This document shows, piece after piece, positions 19,701 to 27,409 of a stretch of 64,000 nucleotides of DNA. The notes under the pieces are model-generated. The model did not search any database and had not been told where the DNA came from. It saw only the letters and a program-made list of their open reading frames with translations. Positions within the stretch are counted from its first letter, which is position 1. Each line of letters begins with the position of its first letter. The translations under genes were made by a program, and so were the position numbers. Source of the DNA: Bacteroidota bacterium (GTDB lineage: Bacteria > Bacteroidota > Bacteroidia > Chitinophagales > Saprospiraceae); NCBI GenBank assembly GCA_020160935.1, contig JAIUPL010000002.1:1-64000 (forward strand), read 5' to 3'.

Positions 19701-20845
19701 CCGACGATACGCAGGTAGCCGGCTACGTCATTCTGGTAGACGGTGTGGTGTTCGACACTGTTTCCGGCACGACGCTTTCAATTTTCATCGGTGGCCTCGA
19801 CCCGCTGACGCTGTACACTTTCGAAGTGTATGCATTCGACCTGGCAGGCAACAATTCGCCTGTTTCGGAACTGACACTCAGTACTTCGCAGCCCATCGAC
19901 ACGGGCGAGCCGGGTATGGTAGCGCACTATCCGTTCGACGGAAATGCCAATGATGCCACGCCGTATCAAAACCACGGCGCCATTGGTGGCAACCCGACCT
20001 TCATCACTGCCGACCACCCGAACGGCGGCGGCCAGGCCATTCGTTTCGACGGCGACCAGGACTCGGTACTCGTGCCGAACGCGGTGCAGTTGATCTCTGA
20101 TTATGCCACGGTTTCGTTCTGGATTCGGGTAGACGATACCAATTTGCAGGACGCAGAAGCCTATGTGATTGATTTTGGCCACTGGAACCAGCGCTGGAAA
20201 ATATCGCTGCCACAACACCTGAAAATCGTGTGGACCACAAACGGCAACAACATCCAGTTCCCGAACTTCATTTCCGATATGGACAGTGGCGACGGCAACG
20301 AAATGGTGAAAACATTCTGGTGGTATGTCACAATGGTACACGATGGAACCAGCGACATCATTTACGTCAACGGACAACAGGCCAATATCAAACCCGTGAA
20401 TACCAAACTGAACAGCACTTCCCTGCCGCTCTGTTTTGGTAACAACCCGGTAGAAGGCGGACAGTATTTCATCGGCGCACTCGACAACGTCAAACTGTAC
20501 AACAAGGCGCTTACTGCCGACGAAATCCTCAATCTGTATGTGACCGGTACTACCGGCACCAACGACCAGTTCGAGAATGACCTGCACGGCGTCGTACTCG
20601 GCGTTTCGCCCAACCCTGCTGTCGATGTGCTGCATGTACAACACGCTTTCAACAGCACACAGGCCTTGCAGGTACGCATCTTCGACCTGGCAGGCCGTCA
20701 GGTGGGCGACCAGCGCTTTGGGAAAAATGAAATTCCCGCAGGCCAGTTCCCGATCGACGTACACAACCTGCCCAAAGGAACGTACATGCTGAATTTTGTA
20801 TTCGGCGGCAAGAACCTGGGTTCGGTGCAGTTTAGTAAGCAGTAG
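16748..20845 (+). CDS. Five-LamG, two-FN3 surface protein with T9SS sorting domain
   Basis: 1365 residues from the ATG at 16748 (MKGNLYPLFLLVCCLLAGLG, a signal peptide). An in-frame TTG at 16706 would overlap the previous gene and is less likely. Four LamG/concanavalin-like modules of ~205 residues sit in tandem (about residues 20-230, 237-440, 450-655, 658-860). Then come two fibronectin III modules (~865-1050), a fifth LamG (~1058-1265) and a T9SS sorting domain (SPNPAVDVLHVQH...GTYMLNFVF). Modules share phrases such as TISFWV, GGWQER(F/W)KISLP and HGKPVFTT, also at DNA level. A role in glycan binding at the surface is likely. No catalytic residues can be recognised. Confidence 0.85.
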   Translation: MKGNLYPLFLLVCCLLAGLGLQAQTPVASYNFSGQAKDQSSFANHASIRGATLTQDRFGWSNSAFYFDGQQSGIRAANAAQLNSANATISFWVNPEGFPAQGEAYLLSFGGWQERFKISLPSHGKPVFTTHANGACCSDMDSGTPLTIGTWTHVVMTHDGAKDIIYFNGVQVNEKNVAGALDATTHPLGIGYDPIDIANYFNGSIDDVQLYDVALDASQVAALFATQSAEPSVPQGKVAEYVFNNNGADVTDFGNHADVSNSTFTTDRFGFGKSALLCNGQYSEAVASNASQLNSDVTTISFWVKVNSLPGNGESFLLSYGGWQERFKISLPTHGKPVFTTNHSNGISDMDSGNGNELPVGVWKHLVFVHDGAKDKIFIDGVLKAEKNVVGTLNSTTKPLGIGYNPIDGGNWFDGAIDELAIYNTALSDSEISSLYAAQSAFPGTPNELVAVYHLNGNGEDASGLHNDAVVSETATAVANRHNWASNALSGYATADNSAALQSDYTTISFWVKPNSFPGSGEVFLLSNGGWQERWKISLPGHGKPVFTTHSGGACCSDLDSGTPLALNTWTHVVMVHDGTKDIIYINGAQANEKNAAGALDKTKHPLGIGYDPIDNGGFFDGSLDDVKVFNRALSAAEIAALYATQSVAPVIPGNLVADYKSSGNAHDATGYENHATVQGAQLTTDRFGKSNMAYAFNGVDQSLVAANSPQQNSAFTTISFWIKPAAFPASGEAYVLSNGGWQERWKISLPSHGKPVFTTHSNGACCSDLDSGTPLALNTWTHVVMTHDGAKDIIYFNGVQVNEKNTAGSLDATTHPLGIGYDPIDNNYFFQGSLDEVQLYNVALNATEVAALYAAQSAAPANTDAEAPCAPLNLQAAVIFNNVELFWLPAMDNVAVTAYNVYQDGALIGTVTGTLLSVPELTPLTEYEFGVTAVDAAGNESLPTTRKVTTGVDETPDTTPPTAPGNLSGTAASNSVLVTWDASTDDTQVAGYVILVDGVVFDTVSGTTLSIFIGGLDPLTLYTFEVYAFDLAGNNSPVSELTLSTSQPIDTGEPGMVAHYPFDGNANDATPYQNHGAIGGNPTFITADHPNGGGQAIRFDGDQDSVLVPNAVQLISDYATVSFWIRVDDTNLQDAEAYVIDFGHWNQRWKISLPQHLKIVWTTNGNNIQFPNFISDMDSGDGNEMVKTFWWYVTMVHDGTSDIIYVNGQQANIKPVNTKLNSTSLPLCFGNNPVEGGQYFIGALDNVKLYNKALTADEILNLYVTGTTGTNDQFENDLHGVVLGVSPNPAVDVLHVQHAFNSTQALQVRIFDLAGRQVGDQRFGKNEIPAGQFPIDVHNLPKGTYMLNFVFGGKNLGSVQFSKQ
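16811..19320 (+). repeat. Four tandem LamG coding repeats, ~620 bases each
   Basis: Modules starting about 16811, 17455, 18090 and 18710 share long nearly identical DNA, for example GGCGGCTGGCAGGA(A/G)CG and CACGGCAAACC(C/G)GTGTT, as well as ACCATCAGTTTCTGG. Modules 1, 3 and 4 share a GACTCGGGCACGCC-like block with an adjacent TGCTGCAGCGAC encoding CCSD, which module 2 lacks. This suggests recent duplication or gene conversion, so module number may vary between strains. Confidence 0.8.
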
Positions 20846-20850
20846 TTTGT

Positions 20851-21024
20851 AAGGGTTGATGAGGTTGATAAGGTTGATGAGGGTTGATGAGGGTTGATGA
20901 GGGTTGATATTCAGCCACTCAAGGTAAGGTTTGTATTTCCATTCATCGAGTAGTTGAATATCAACCCTCATCAACCCTCATCAACCCTCATCAACCTTCA
21001 TCAACCTCATCAACCTTATCAACC
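20851..21024. repeat. Palindrome of GGGTTGATGA units, second copy
   Basis: The perfect 42-base arms are 20872-20913 and 20955-20996. Further imperfect pairing extends the element to about 20851-21024. It uses the same 10-base unit as the element at 11871, but the loop and flanks differ (TTCAGCCACTC and GAGTAGTTGAA). It lies between the LamG gene and the GH130 gene on the same strand. Confidence 0.92.
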
Positions 21025-21041
21025 AACTAACAACACATTTC

Positions 21042-22091
21042 ATGGCAGAACGATTTTCAAATAATCCCATTCTCACCACAGGCGACATACGGCCGAGCAT
21101 GCCAGGTTTGGTGGTGGAATGCGTATTGAATCCGGGGGTCTTTCAATTTGAAGGAAAAACCTGGTTGCTGCTTCGGGTGGCAGAGCGACCTGCGCAAAAA
21201 GAAGGCATGGTGTCTTTCCCCATTTTAAGGGTAGATGGCAGCATGGAAATTCTGGAATTTGAAAAAAACGACCCCGATGTAGACCTCTCCGACGCGCGGA
21301 TGGTGGGGTATAAAAATAAAACCTACCTGTCTACTATTTCTCACCTGAGGCTGGTGTGCAGTGATGACGGCGTGCATTTTTATGAACCCGACCACCTGCC
21401 TACCAAGATTTTCGGGCAAGGCGTACTGGAAACCTTCGGGATTGAAGATTCGCGGGTGTCGCTCATCGGCGACACTTACCACCTCACGTATACACAGGTG
21501 TCGGAAAACGGCGTGGGCGTAGGCCTCATGCGCACCCGCGACTGGCGGCATTTTTCCCGCGACGGCATGATTATTCCGCCGCACAATAAGGATTGTGCGC
21601 TGTTTGAAGAGAAAATCGGCAACAAATACTTTTGTTTGCATCGCCCTTCCGGTATCGACCTGGGCGGCAATTTTATCTGGATCGCTTCGTCGCCCGACCT
21701 TATGCATTGGGGAAATCACCGCTGTATCGTGCAAACCCGTGAAGGCTGGTGGGACAGTGCGCGGGTAGGCGCCGGCGCCGCACCGATCAAAACGTCGGAA
21801 GGCTGGTTGGAAATTTACCATGGCGCCGATGCGCACCACCGATATTGTTTAGGCGCTGTTTTGCTGGATTTGAACGACCCCGGTAAAGTGCTGGCGCGCT
21901 CGCACGACCCGATTTTCGAGCCCGTAGCGGCCTACGAGCAAACCGGCTTTTTCGGCAACGTCGTATTCACCAATGGCCACCTCGTCGATGGCGATACCAT
22001 TACCATGTATTACGGCGCGTCGGATGAAGTAATTTGTGGCGCCTCGCTCTCCGTTCAACAACTCTTATCGGAACTTCTAACTACAGCATGA
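21042..22091 (+). CDS. GH130-family beta-mannoside phosphorylase/hydrolase
   Basis: 349 residues, no signal peptide, so cytoplasmic. It is a five-bladed propeller protein of the GH130 type. Visible motifs are the N-terminal NPGVFQFEGKTWLLLRVAER, the catalytic-region FGIEDSRVSLIGD (the Asp of E-D-x-R is the expected proton donor), NKDCALFEEKIGNKYFCLHR, the ARVGAGAAPIKTSEGWLEIY block with HGAD, and GFFGNVVFTNG. GH130 enzymes phosphorolyse beta-mannosides (beta-1,4-Man-Glc or -GlcNAc, or beta-1,2-mannan); some members hydrolyse instead. The choice cannot be made by eye. The MFS gene starts one base after its stop, so they are cotranscribed and probably coupled in uptake and breakdown. Confidence 0.85.
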   Translation: MAERFSNNPILTTGDIRPSMPGLVVECVLNPGVFQFEGKTWLLLRVAERPAQKEGMVSFPILRVDGSMEILEFEKNDPDVDLSDARMVGYKNKTYLSTISHLRLVCSDDGVHFYEPDHLPTKIFGQGVLETFGIEDSRVSLIGDTYHLTYTQVSENGVGVGLMRTRDWRHFSRDGMIIPPHNKDCALFEEKIGNKYFCLHRPSGIDLGGNFIWIASSPDLMHWGNHRCIVQTREGWWDSARVGAGAAPIKTSEGWLEIYHGADAHHRYCLGAVLLDLNDPGKVLARSHDPIFEPVAAYEQTGFFGNVVFTNGHLVDGDTITMYYGASDEVICGASLSVQQLLSELLTTA

Positions 22092-22092
22092 C

Positions 22093-23337
22093 ATGTGGCC
22101 AAAACTGACACAGGAATTCAAGTTCTTTAACAGCCATTCGCTGGGTATGCGTATGCTGCTGCTCACCAACCTGATTTATGCGTTGGTGATGCCCATTGTC
22201 GAACTGTTCATCGGGGCGTATATCATGCGCAACTCGTCTGACATCAGTCTGGTGGTTATTTTCCAACTGGCGGTGTACACGGGCATTCCCCTGACTTTCA
22301 TGATCAATGGCTTTCTGCTGCATTCCATTCGCATTGCCCGACTGTATTCGCTGGGTATGTTGCTGAGCGGGGTGTCGATGTTTGCCATGATGTCGCTCGA
22401 TCAACTCGATACTTTCGGGGTGTTCATGGCCGGGCTGATCATGGGTTTGTCGTACGGCTTTTTCTGGGCCAACCGCGATTTTCTGGCGCTGAACACCACG
22501 CACGACGGCAACCGCAACTATTACTACGGCATCGAAACATTCTTTTACACCATCACGGGCATTGTGGTGCCGTTTGCGGCGGGCGCGTTCATCGCTACTA
22601 CCGAAAAGAACGGCTGGTTTGGCGGCAATGTCAACGTGGCCTACTACGGCCTCACGGTTTTTGTATTCGCCCTGTCCATTTTTGCTTCCATGCTGGTGCA
22701 CCGCGGCGATTTTCAAAACCCGAAACGCGCTCCTTTCCTGTATTTCAAATTTGACCGACTGTGGAACAAGATGTTGGGCCTGGCATCGCTCAAAGGCGTG
22801 GCGCAGGGCTACATCGTCACGGCGCCTACCATGCTGATTCTGAGCCTGGTAGGCAAGGAGGGCGTGCTGGGCGCAGTGCAGAGCACGGCAGCGCTGCTGT
22901 CGGCTATTTTGCTCTATATCCTGGGCCGTATCACCACACCCCGCCACCGACTCGCGATTTATGGCATCGGGTGTGGGCTATTTGTGCTGGGCGCGTTTTT
23001 TAATGCGGCCATGTATTCGGCGCTAGGGGTAATCCTGTTTATGGTTTGTCTGTTGTTCGCCCGTCCCCTGCTCGATATCGCCTACTTTCCGGTTCAGTTG
23101 AAAGTGATCGATGTGGTATCGGAAAAAGAAAACCGCAACGAATTCACCTACATTTTCAACCACGAACTGGGGTTGTATCTCGGGCGCTTGTTCGGTTGCG
23201 GTTTGTTTATTCTACTGGCTCGCTATGTGAGCGAATACGTGGCTTTGCGGTATGCATTGCTGGTCATCGCCGTGGTGCACTTTATGGGCTGGTTTGCGAT
23301 GGGGAATATTGTGAAGGATATAAAGGAGTCTACTTAG
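22093..23337 (+). CDS. MFS transporter, probably for oligosaccharides
   Basis: 414 residues with about 12 hydrophobic segments. It starts one base after the GH130 stop. An N-terminal soluble lead-in (MWPKLTQEFKFFNSHSLGMR) precedes the first membrane helix. The segment GLIMGLSYGFFWANRDFLAL has an MFS-like small-residue pattern. Pairing with GH130 suggests inner-membrane import of the beta-mannoside or disaccharide released outside. The last 8 bases overlap the 3' end of the converging lipoprotein gene. Confidence 0.8.
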   Translation: MWPKLTQEFKFFNSHSLGMRMLLLTNLIYALVMPIVELFIGAYIMRNSSDISLVVIFQLAVYTGIPLTFMINGFLLHSIRIARLYSLGMLLSGVSMFAMMSLDQLDTFGVFMAGLIMGLSYGFFWANRDFLALNTTHDGNRNYYYGIETFFYTITGIVVPFAAGAFIATTEKNGWFGGNVNVAYYGLTVFVFALSIFASMLVHRGDFQNPKRAPFLYFKFDRLWNKMLGLASLKGVAQGYIVTAPTMLILSLVGKEGVLGAVQSTAALLSAILLYILGRITTPRHRLAIYGIGCGLFVLGAFFNAAMYSALGVILFMVCLLFARPLLDIAYFPVQLKVIDVVSEKENRNEFTYIFNHELGLYLGRLFGCGLFILLARYVSEYVALRYALLVIAVVHFMGWFAMGNIVKDIKEST

Positions 23338-23794
23338 CCTCCGCAATCGGTTTTACCCAAAAAGTAAAACCGGCAGTGCCAAAATCGGTGCCATCATACA
23401 CCAGTTTGTCGCCATCAGGTTTGAATTCCATTTTAGTGCTGTCTGTCCCGTCCACGCGTTTCAGATCGAGGAACAGGTTGCCATTGTCGAGGGTAGTCCA
23501 GGTGCCTTTATCGGCTACCGGACGGCTACCGTCCATGTTGTCGGTTGTGAGCAGGGCATTTCCATCAGGCGTAAGTCGAAGGCTCAACACACGGCCCTGC
23601 GTTGCGGTAGAAGGCAAGGTAGCCTGGTAAAAGGCTTCAGTGCTGATGGAAAATGCTTTACCCTGTTGTTCGGGGTGTGGGAAGTCGGCTGCGGCCTTGT
23701 CGGCAGGCGGAGCGGAGTTAACACTGGGTTCGCCCTTGCCCATGCAGGCGGCAAAAAATAGCATCATAAATATTGCAAAAGGGATCGTTTTCAT
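23330..23794 (-). CDS. NlpE-like small lipoprotein
   Basis: 154 residues with a lipoprotein signal MKTIPFAIFMMLFFAACMGK (lipidated Cys 17). The mature part after a low-complexity linker reads FYQATLPSTATQGRVLSLRL...KGTWTTLDNGNLFLDL. That layout is like the N-terminal domain of NlpE, the copper-resistance/envelope-sensing lipoprotein, but without its CxxC. The function in Bacteroidota is not settled. It is convergent with the MFS gene, the two ends overlapping by 8 bases. Confidence 0.65.
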   Translation of the reverse strand: MKTIPFAIFMMLFFAACMGKGEPSVNSAPPADKAAADFPHPEQQGKAFSISTEAFYQATLPSTATQGRVLSLRLTPDGNALLTTDNMDGSRPVADKGTWTTLDNGNLFLDLKRVDGTDSTKMEFKPDGDKLVYDGTDFGTAGFTFWVKPIAEAK

Positions 23795-23878
23795 GGCAAT
23801 GCGTTTTTGAACTTGTCGATAGAGGTTTCTATTCCCCCGACATCGATTCGGTTATGAGTTTAGTTTGATTATATAGTT

Positions 23879-23922
23879 GACAACGTCGGGAGGGGTTTCA
23901 CCCCTTCTGACGTTTTTAAACA
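23879..23922 (-). terminator. GC-rich hairpin downstream of tspO
   Basis: AACGTCGGGAGGGGT pairs imperfectly with ACCCCTTCTGACGTT around a TTTC loop. It lies just after the tspO stop codon on the minus strand. The T-tract is better on the plus strand (GACGTTTTT) than on the minus, so its use as a tspO terminator is plausible but not certain. Confidence 0.45.
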
Positions 23923-23925
23923 ACT

Positions 23926-24420
23926 TTACCGATTCATCACCCACACGGTATAATTGAGGATGGATGCAAAACTCACCCACGCAATGTAAGGAACCATCAG
24001 CCACGAAGCCAGGCGCGAAATAGGTGCAAACCGCAGCATAGTGACAAAAATGGCTCCCAGCAGGAGAATGATTTCGGCAAAAGCCAGGCCCGGCGAATGG
24101 AAACGGAAAAACAGGATCGACCACCAGAAATTGAGGAACAGTTGACATGCGAACATCCATTCCGCATTTTTCTTTTCCGGTTCCGGTGCATCGCTTTTCC
24201 AAACCAGCCATAGCGCCGTACCCATAAGCAGATACAAAAAAGTCCATACCGGCCCAAATACGTAATCGGGTGGATTCCAGGAGGGTTTGTTCAAGTTATC
24301 GAACCAAACGTTCATATATGTTTGCGAGAGCAATGCGCTCACAATACCCGTAGCCTCGCACAAGGCGACGGCGATTATCCATTTCCAGAAAGGAGAAAGT
24401 CGCTCAATTGCTTGTATCAT
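23926..24420 (-). CDS. tspO: TspO/MBR-family membrane protein
   Basis: 164 residues, five hydrophobic segments. The signature NKPSWNPPDYVFGPVWTFLY with LMGTALWLVW is diagnostic of TspO (translocator protein), as is the late WMFACQLFLNFWWSILFF helix. Bacterial TspO binds porphyrins and affects tetrapyrrole and stress responses. Here hemB lies about 4 kb away but not in an operon. The start codon is only 15 bases from the start of the divergent gene at 24436. Confidence 0.92.
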   Translation of the reverse strand: MIQAIERLSPFWKWIIAVALCEATGIVSALLSQTYMNVWFDNLNKPSWNPPDYVFGPVWTFLYLLMGTALWLVWKSDAPEPEKKNAEWMFACQLFLNFWWSILFFRFHSPGLAFAEIILLLGAIFVTMLRFAPISRLASWLMVPYIAWVSFASILNYTVWVMNR

Positions 24421-24435
24421 ACAATAAAAAAAATT

Positions 24436-26157
24436 ATGAATAAAGTTCTGTTTCTGTTTGTTTTAATTCTGGTTTCCTGCGCCAGAAACACATATGTGCC
24501 ACCAGCCGCAGGCCCCGTAGCACAACGCGCCATTCCGAGGGTGGAGCAGATGCCGAATCACCCCAAACCCTATTCCTTCCGCGACTGGAAACAAACGGCG
24601 CTGGATTTCGATCACTATGTGTTCGATTTTTCTCAAAAAGGGGAATTCCTGCCACTCATCTGGTGGGATGGCATGGGCCGCAATTTCCCTGATACCACCT
24701 TCGGCATCTACACGGCTCTCGCCGACATCCGCATGGGCGCTGCCGTCAACAATGGCGAAAACCACGAAGCCCTCGGTGCGCTCGGCGCTGTGCTCGGCGC
24801 TTCACTCGTAGGCATCGATAAAAGCCGGCAGGACGGACACAACTACGTAAAAATGCTGCGCAACTATTTCAACCGCGACAATGGCTGGAATGTCATCATG
24901 GACTTCACCAACAAAGGCGCACACATCGGCGGCGGTTATGGCAACGATTTCTGGTACGAGGTGCACAACAATGTGCTGTTCTGGTGCGTGGCCGACTTGT
25001 ACCCGGATGTGAAGGACTTCCGCATGATACAACGCACCATCGCCGAGCAGTTTTACCGCTCCGATTCGATTATGGGTAACAGTTACAGTTACTCCTATTT
25101 CGATTTCAAAAACATGCAACCCGGCAAAAACCACATCCCTACACAGGAAGATGTGGCTGGCGGTTATGCTTTTATCCTGTATTCCGCCTGGGTGAAATTT
25201 GGCGATGAAAAATACCTGCGCGCCGCCAAAAATGCCATGAATGTGCTGTACAACCAGAAAGAAAACCGCTTCTATGAAGCCATGATGCCCATTGCCGCCT
25301 ATGTGGGGGCACGTATGAACGAAGAAGCAGGTACCAACTACGACATTCTTCGCTTTCTGAACTGGACCTTCGACGGCGACGCCGTTGGCCGCGAAGGCTG
25401 GGGCGTGCTGACCGGCAACTGGGGAGGCTACGACATCGGCGGACTGGCGGGTAGCACCGTGCACAACGGCGGCTACGGCTTCCTGATGAACACCTTCGAT
25501 CTGATGATGCCTATGTCGGCGCTTGTGCGCTACGACCAGCGTTATGCCCGCTCGGTGGGCAAATGGGCACTCAATGCCTCCAATGCCGCCCGATTCTGTT
25601 ATCCGTATGAAATGCCCGATTCCCTGCAAGCCATTCCGCAGCACAAGGCCATTACCAAAAATGTAATCGCCTACGAAGGTATCATCAAGGAATCGGTGTA
25701 TCCGCAGTTCAAAGGCATCACGCCCTTTGCGCAGGGCGATGGCCCGCTGTGGGAAAAAGGGATGCCGCAACAAACGATGTTTTCCGTGTACGGCAGCGGC
25801 CACGTAGGGCTGTTCGGCGGCACGATTCAGAAAACGGATGTGCCGGAAATTCTGCAAATCGACTGCCGCGCCACCGATTTTTATCGCAAGGGAAAAGCCT
25901 TCCCTACCTACCTGTTTTTCAACCCCTACAGCGAAAGCAAATCGGTACAAACCAATCTTGGCGCCACCAAAGTGGATGTGTACGACACCGTGAGCCGTAC
26001 GGTGGTGCAAAAAGGCGTGAGCGGCAACTTCCGTTTTTCCATCCCCGCCAATCAGGCGCGTGTGCTGGTGCTCATTCCTGCCGGTAAAAAAATGAAAGTG
26101 GAAAACGGGGCGCTGAAGGCAGGGGGCGTGACGGTGGATTATCGGTATGAGGGTTGA
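24436..26157 (+). CDS. Lipoprotein paralogue of the uncharacterised enzyme-like domain
   Basis: 573 residues from the ATG at 24436 with a lipoprotein signal (MNKVLFLFVLILVSC, Cys 15). It matches the N-terminal ~540 residues of the protein at 13587: IPRVEQMPNHPKPYSFRDWK, GAVLGASLVGIDKSRQDGHN, GGGYGNDFWYEVHNNVLFWC, VRYDQRYARSVGKWALNASN, FYRKGKAFPTYLFFNPYSES, and a final beta domain ending IPANQARVLVLIPAG. It has no Ig, LamG or T9SS parts, so the exported paralogue is this core plus accessory domains. I do not recognise the family. A cell-envelope carbohydrate-active enzyme is the best guess from the locus. Its last codons and TGA run into the following tandem repeat. Confidence 0.75.
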   Translation: MNKVLFLFVLILVSCARNTYVPPAAGPVAQRAIPRVEQMPNHPKPYSFRDWKQTALDFDHYVFDFSQKGEFLPLIWWDGMGRNFPDTTFGIYTALADIRMGAAVNNGENHEALGALGAVLGASLVGIDKSRQDGHNYVKMLRNYFNRDNGWNVIMDFTNKGAHIGGGYGNDFWYEVHNNVLFWCVADLYPDVKDFRMIQRTIAEQFYRSDSIMGNSYSYSYFDFKNMQPGKNHIPTQEDVAGGYAFILYSAWVKFGDEKYLRAAKNAMNVLYNQKENRFYEAMMPIAAYVGARMNEEAGTNYDILRFLNWTFDGDAVGREGWGVLTGNWGGYDIGGLAGSTVHNGGYGFLMNTFDLMMPMSALVRYDQRYARSVGKWALNASNAARFCYPYEMPDSLQAIPQHKAITKNVIAYEGIIKESVYPQFKGITPFAQGDGPLWEKGMPQQTMFSVYGSGHVGLFGGTIQKTDVPEILQIDCRATDFYRKGKAFPTYLFFNPYSESKSVQTNLGATKVDVYDTVSRTVVQKGVSGNFRFSIPANQARVLVLIPAGKKMKVENGALKAGGVTVDYRYEG

Positions 26158-26274
26158 GTTATGAGTTATGAGTTATGAGTTATGAGTTATACTCACATTG
26201 CTATTGGTTTCTTCTTTAGAGTAGCCAATAGCAATGTGAGTATAACTCATAACTCATAACTCATACCTCATACC
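26156..26274. repeat. Palindrome of GAGTTAT units after the 24436 gene
   Basis: The left arm (about 26156-26206) is tandem GAGTTAT plus ACTCACATTGCTATTGG, and the right arm (about 26224-26274) is its reverse complement, around a 17-base loop. The last codons of the upstream gene (GGTATGAGGGTTGA) resemble the repeat unit on the outside of the right arm, so the stop codon lies in the element. Confidence 0.9.
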
Positions 26275-26334
26275 TCATCATTCATACTCCGCCCCCACAT
26301 TCCTGCGTTCTGGCATCCAACCAACTCATTTGCC

Positions 26335-27366
26335 ATGCGCTTTATCCCCATACTGTTCCTTTTTGCAGGAACCCTTGTTCATGCACAATCCGATTTTCTG
26401 AAAAACGCCGACATCGTATGGGCGGCAGAAATCGAGCAGGACTACATCGTCGATGTCACTTCTCTGGAGGCCGAATGGGACTCGGGTGTCACCACGTTGA
26501 AACTGCTCCGAACCACCAAAAACGAAGCCTACTGGTCGAGTGCGTACCTGGCCGACCTGGTGTTTCAAGCGGCCATGGGTGGGCAACTTCCCGTTTTTAA
26601 AGACCCTATGTGCCAACAACAGTTGGCTCTGGAGAATATCTATCCCGGCAAGGATACCATCCTTACCTTCGACCCGGAGACGTATGAGGAGAAAAAGGCT
26701 GTTGTATGGGTAGAGCCCATGCCCTTGTACGATTTTAAAGCCTGGCGCCTTCGGCAGGTGCTGGCGTATCACCGGAAGGAGGCCCGATGGAGTACGACGG
26801 TAGAAGCCATCGCCCCGCTGTTCACTTTAAAAAATATCCAGGGCGATTCCATTGGCTTGCGCCCGCTGTTCTGGTTCCGGCCCGACAATGAACGGCAGAA
26901 CCTGCATTCCAAAAACATCGTTTGGGCAAAAAAAGTAGTCAACCGCAGGCCTCAAACCCAACTTATTCTGGACGGCCTGAAAATGGTAAAAGTGAGCGAC
27001 GGGTTTCAGCGTCCCATGGAACATCAGGTGCAGGTGCTGGGCAATAACTTCAAGATTCCTTTTTACGGTTCCGGCAACGAGCAACTCCTAACCCCGCAAC
27101 AGCGCAGGGAAATGTGTGCGCGCACAGACACCGTGGTCACCTTCGACCCGGAAACGTATGAAGAAACGGTCAGCGTGGTACACAATGACCTGAACGACGG
27201 TCAGTTACGCAAACTTCGGCTGGTGCAAACCTGGTACTGGGACGAGCGCAAGCACCGCCTTTCTATTTGCCTCGATGCCGCAGGGGCGCTGAAAGATGTG
27301 CATGGTGGCGACGGGAATTACCGGTACACCATGCCGCTGTTTTACCGGCGAGCGAAAGGGAAATAA
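26335..27366 (+). CDS. Exported protein with duplicated domain, weakly GldN-like (copy 1)
   Basis: 343 residues with signal peptide MRFIPILFLFAGTLVHAQ. Two halves resemble each other: NADIVWAAEIEQDYIVD...KAWRLRQVLAYHRKEARWST...IAPL...LRPLFWFRPD, and KNIVWAKKVV...LRLVQTWYWDERKHRLSICL...MPLFYRR. The phrase [aromatic]-W-[x]-D/E...A-P-L...PLFW recalls GldN, a periplasmic T9SS component, but the match is too weak to assign that function. A paralogue follows 43 bases later. Confidence 0.6.
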   Translation: MRFIPILFLFAGTLVHAQSDFLKNADIVWAAEIEQDYIVDVTSLEAEWDSGVTTLKLLRTTKNEAYWSSAYLADLVFQAAMGGQLPVFKDPMCQQQLALENIYPGKDTILTFDPETYEEKKAVVWVEPMPLYDFKAWRLRQVLAYHRKEARWSTTVEAIAPLFTLKNIQGDSIGLRPLFWFRPDNERQNLHSKNIVWAKKVVNRRPQTQLILDGLKMVKVSDGFQRPMEHQVQVLGNNFKIPFYGSGNEQLLTPQQRREMCARTDTVVTFDPETYEETVSVVHNDLNDGQLRKLRLVQTWYWDERKHRLSICLDAAGALKDVHGGDGNYRYTMPLFYRRAKGK

Positions 27367-27409
27367 TGCTTCCAATTTCCAGTCAACACCATACCAACTG
27401 TTTACTGCC

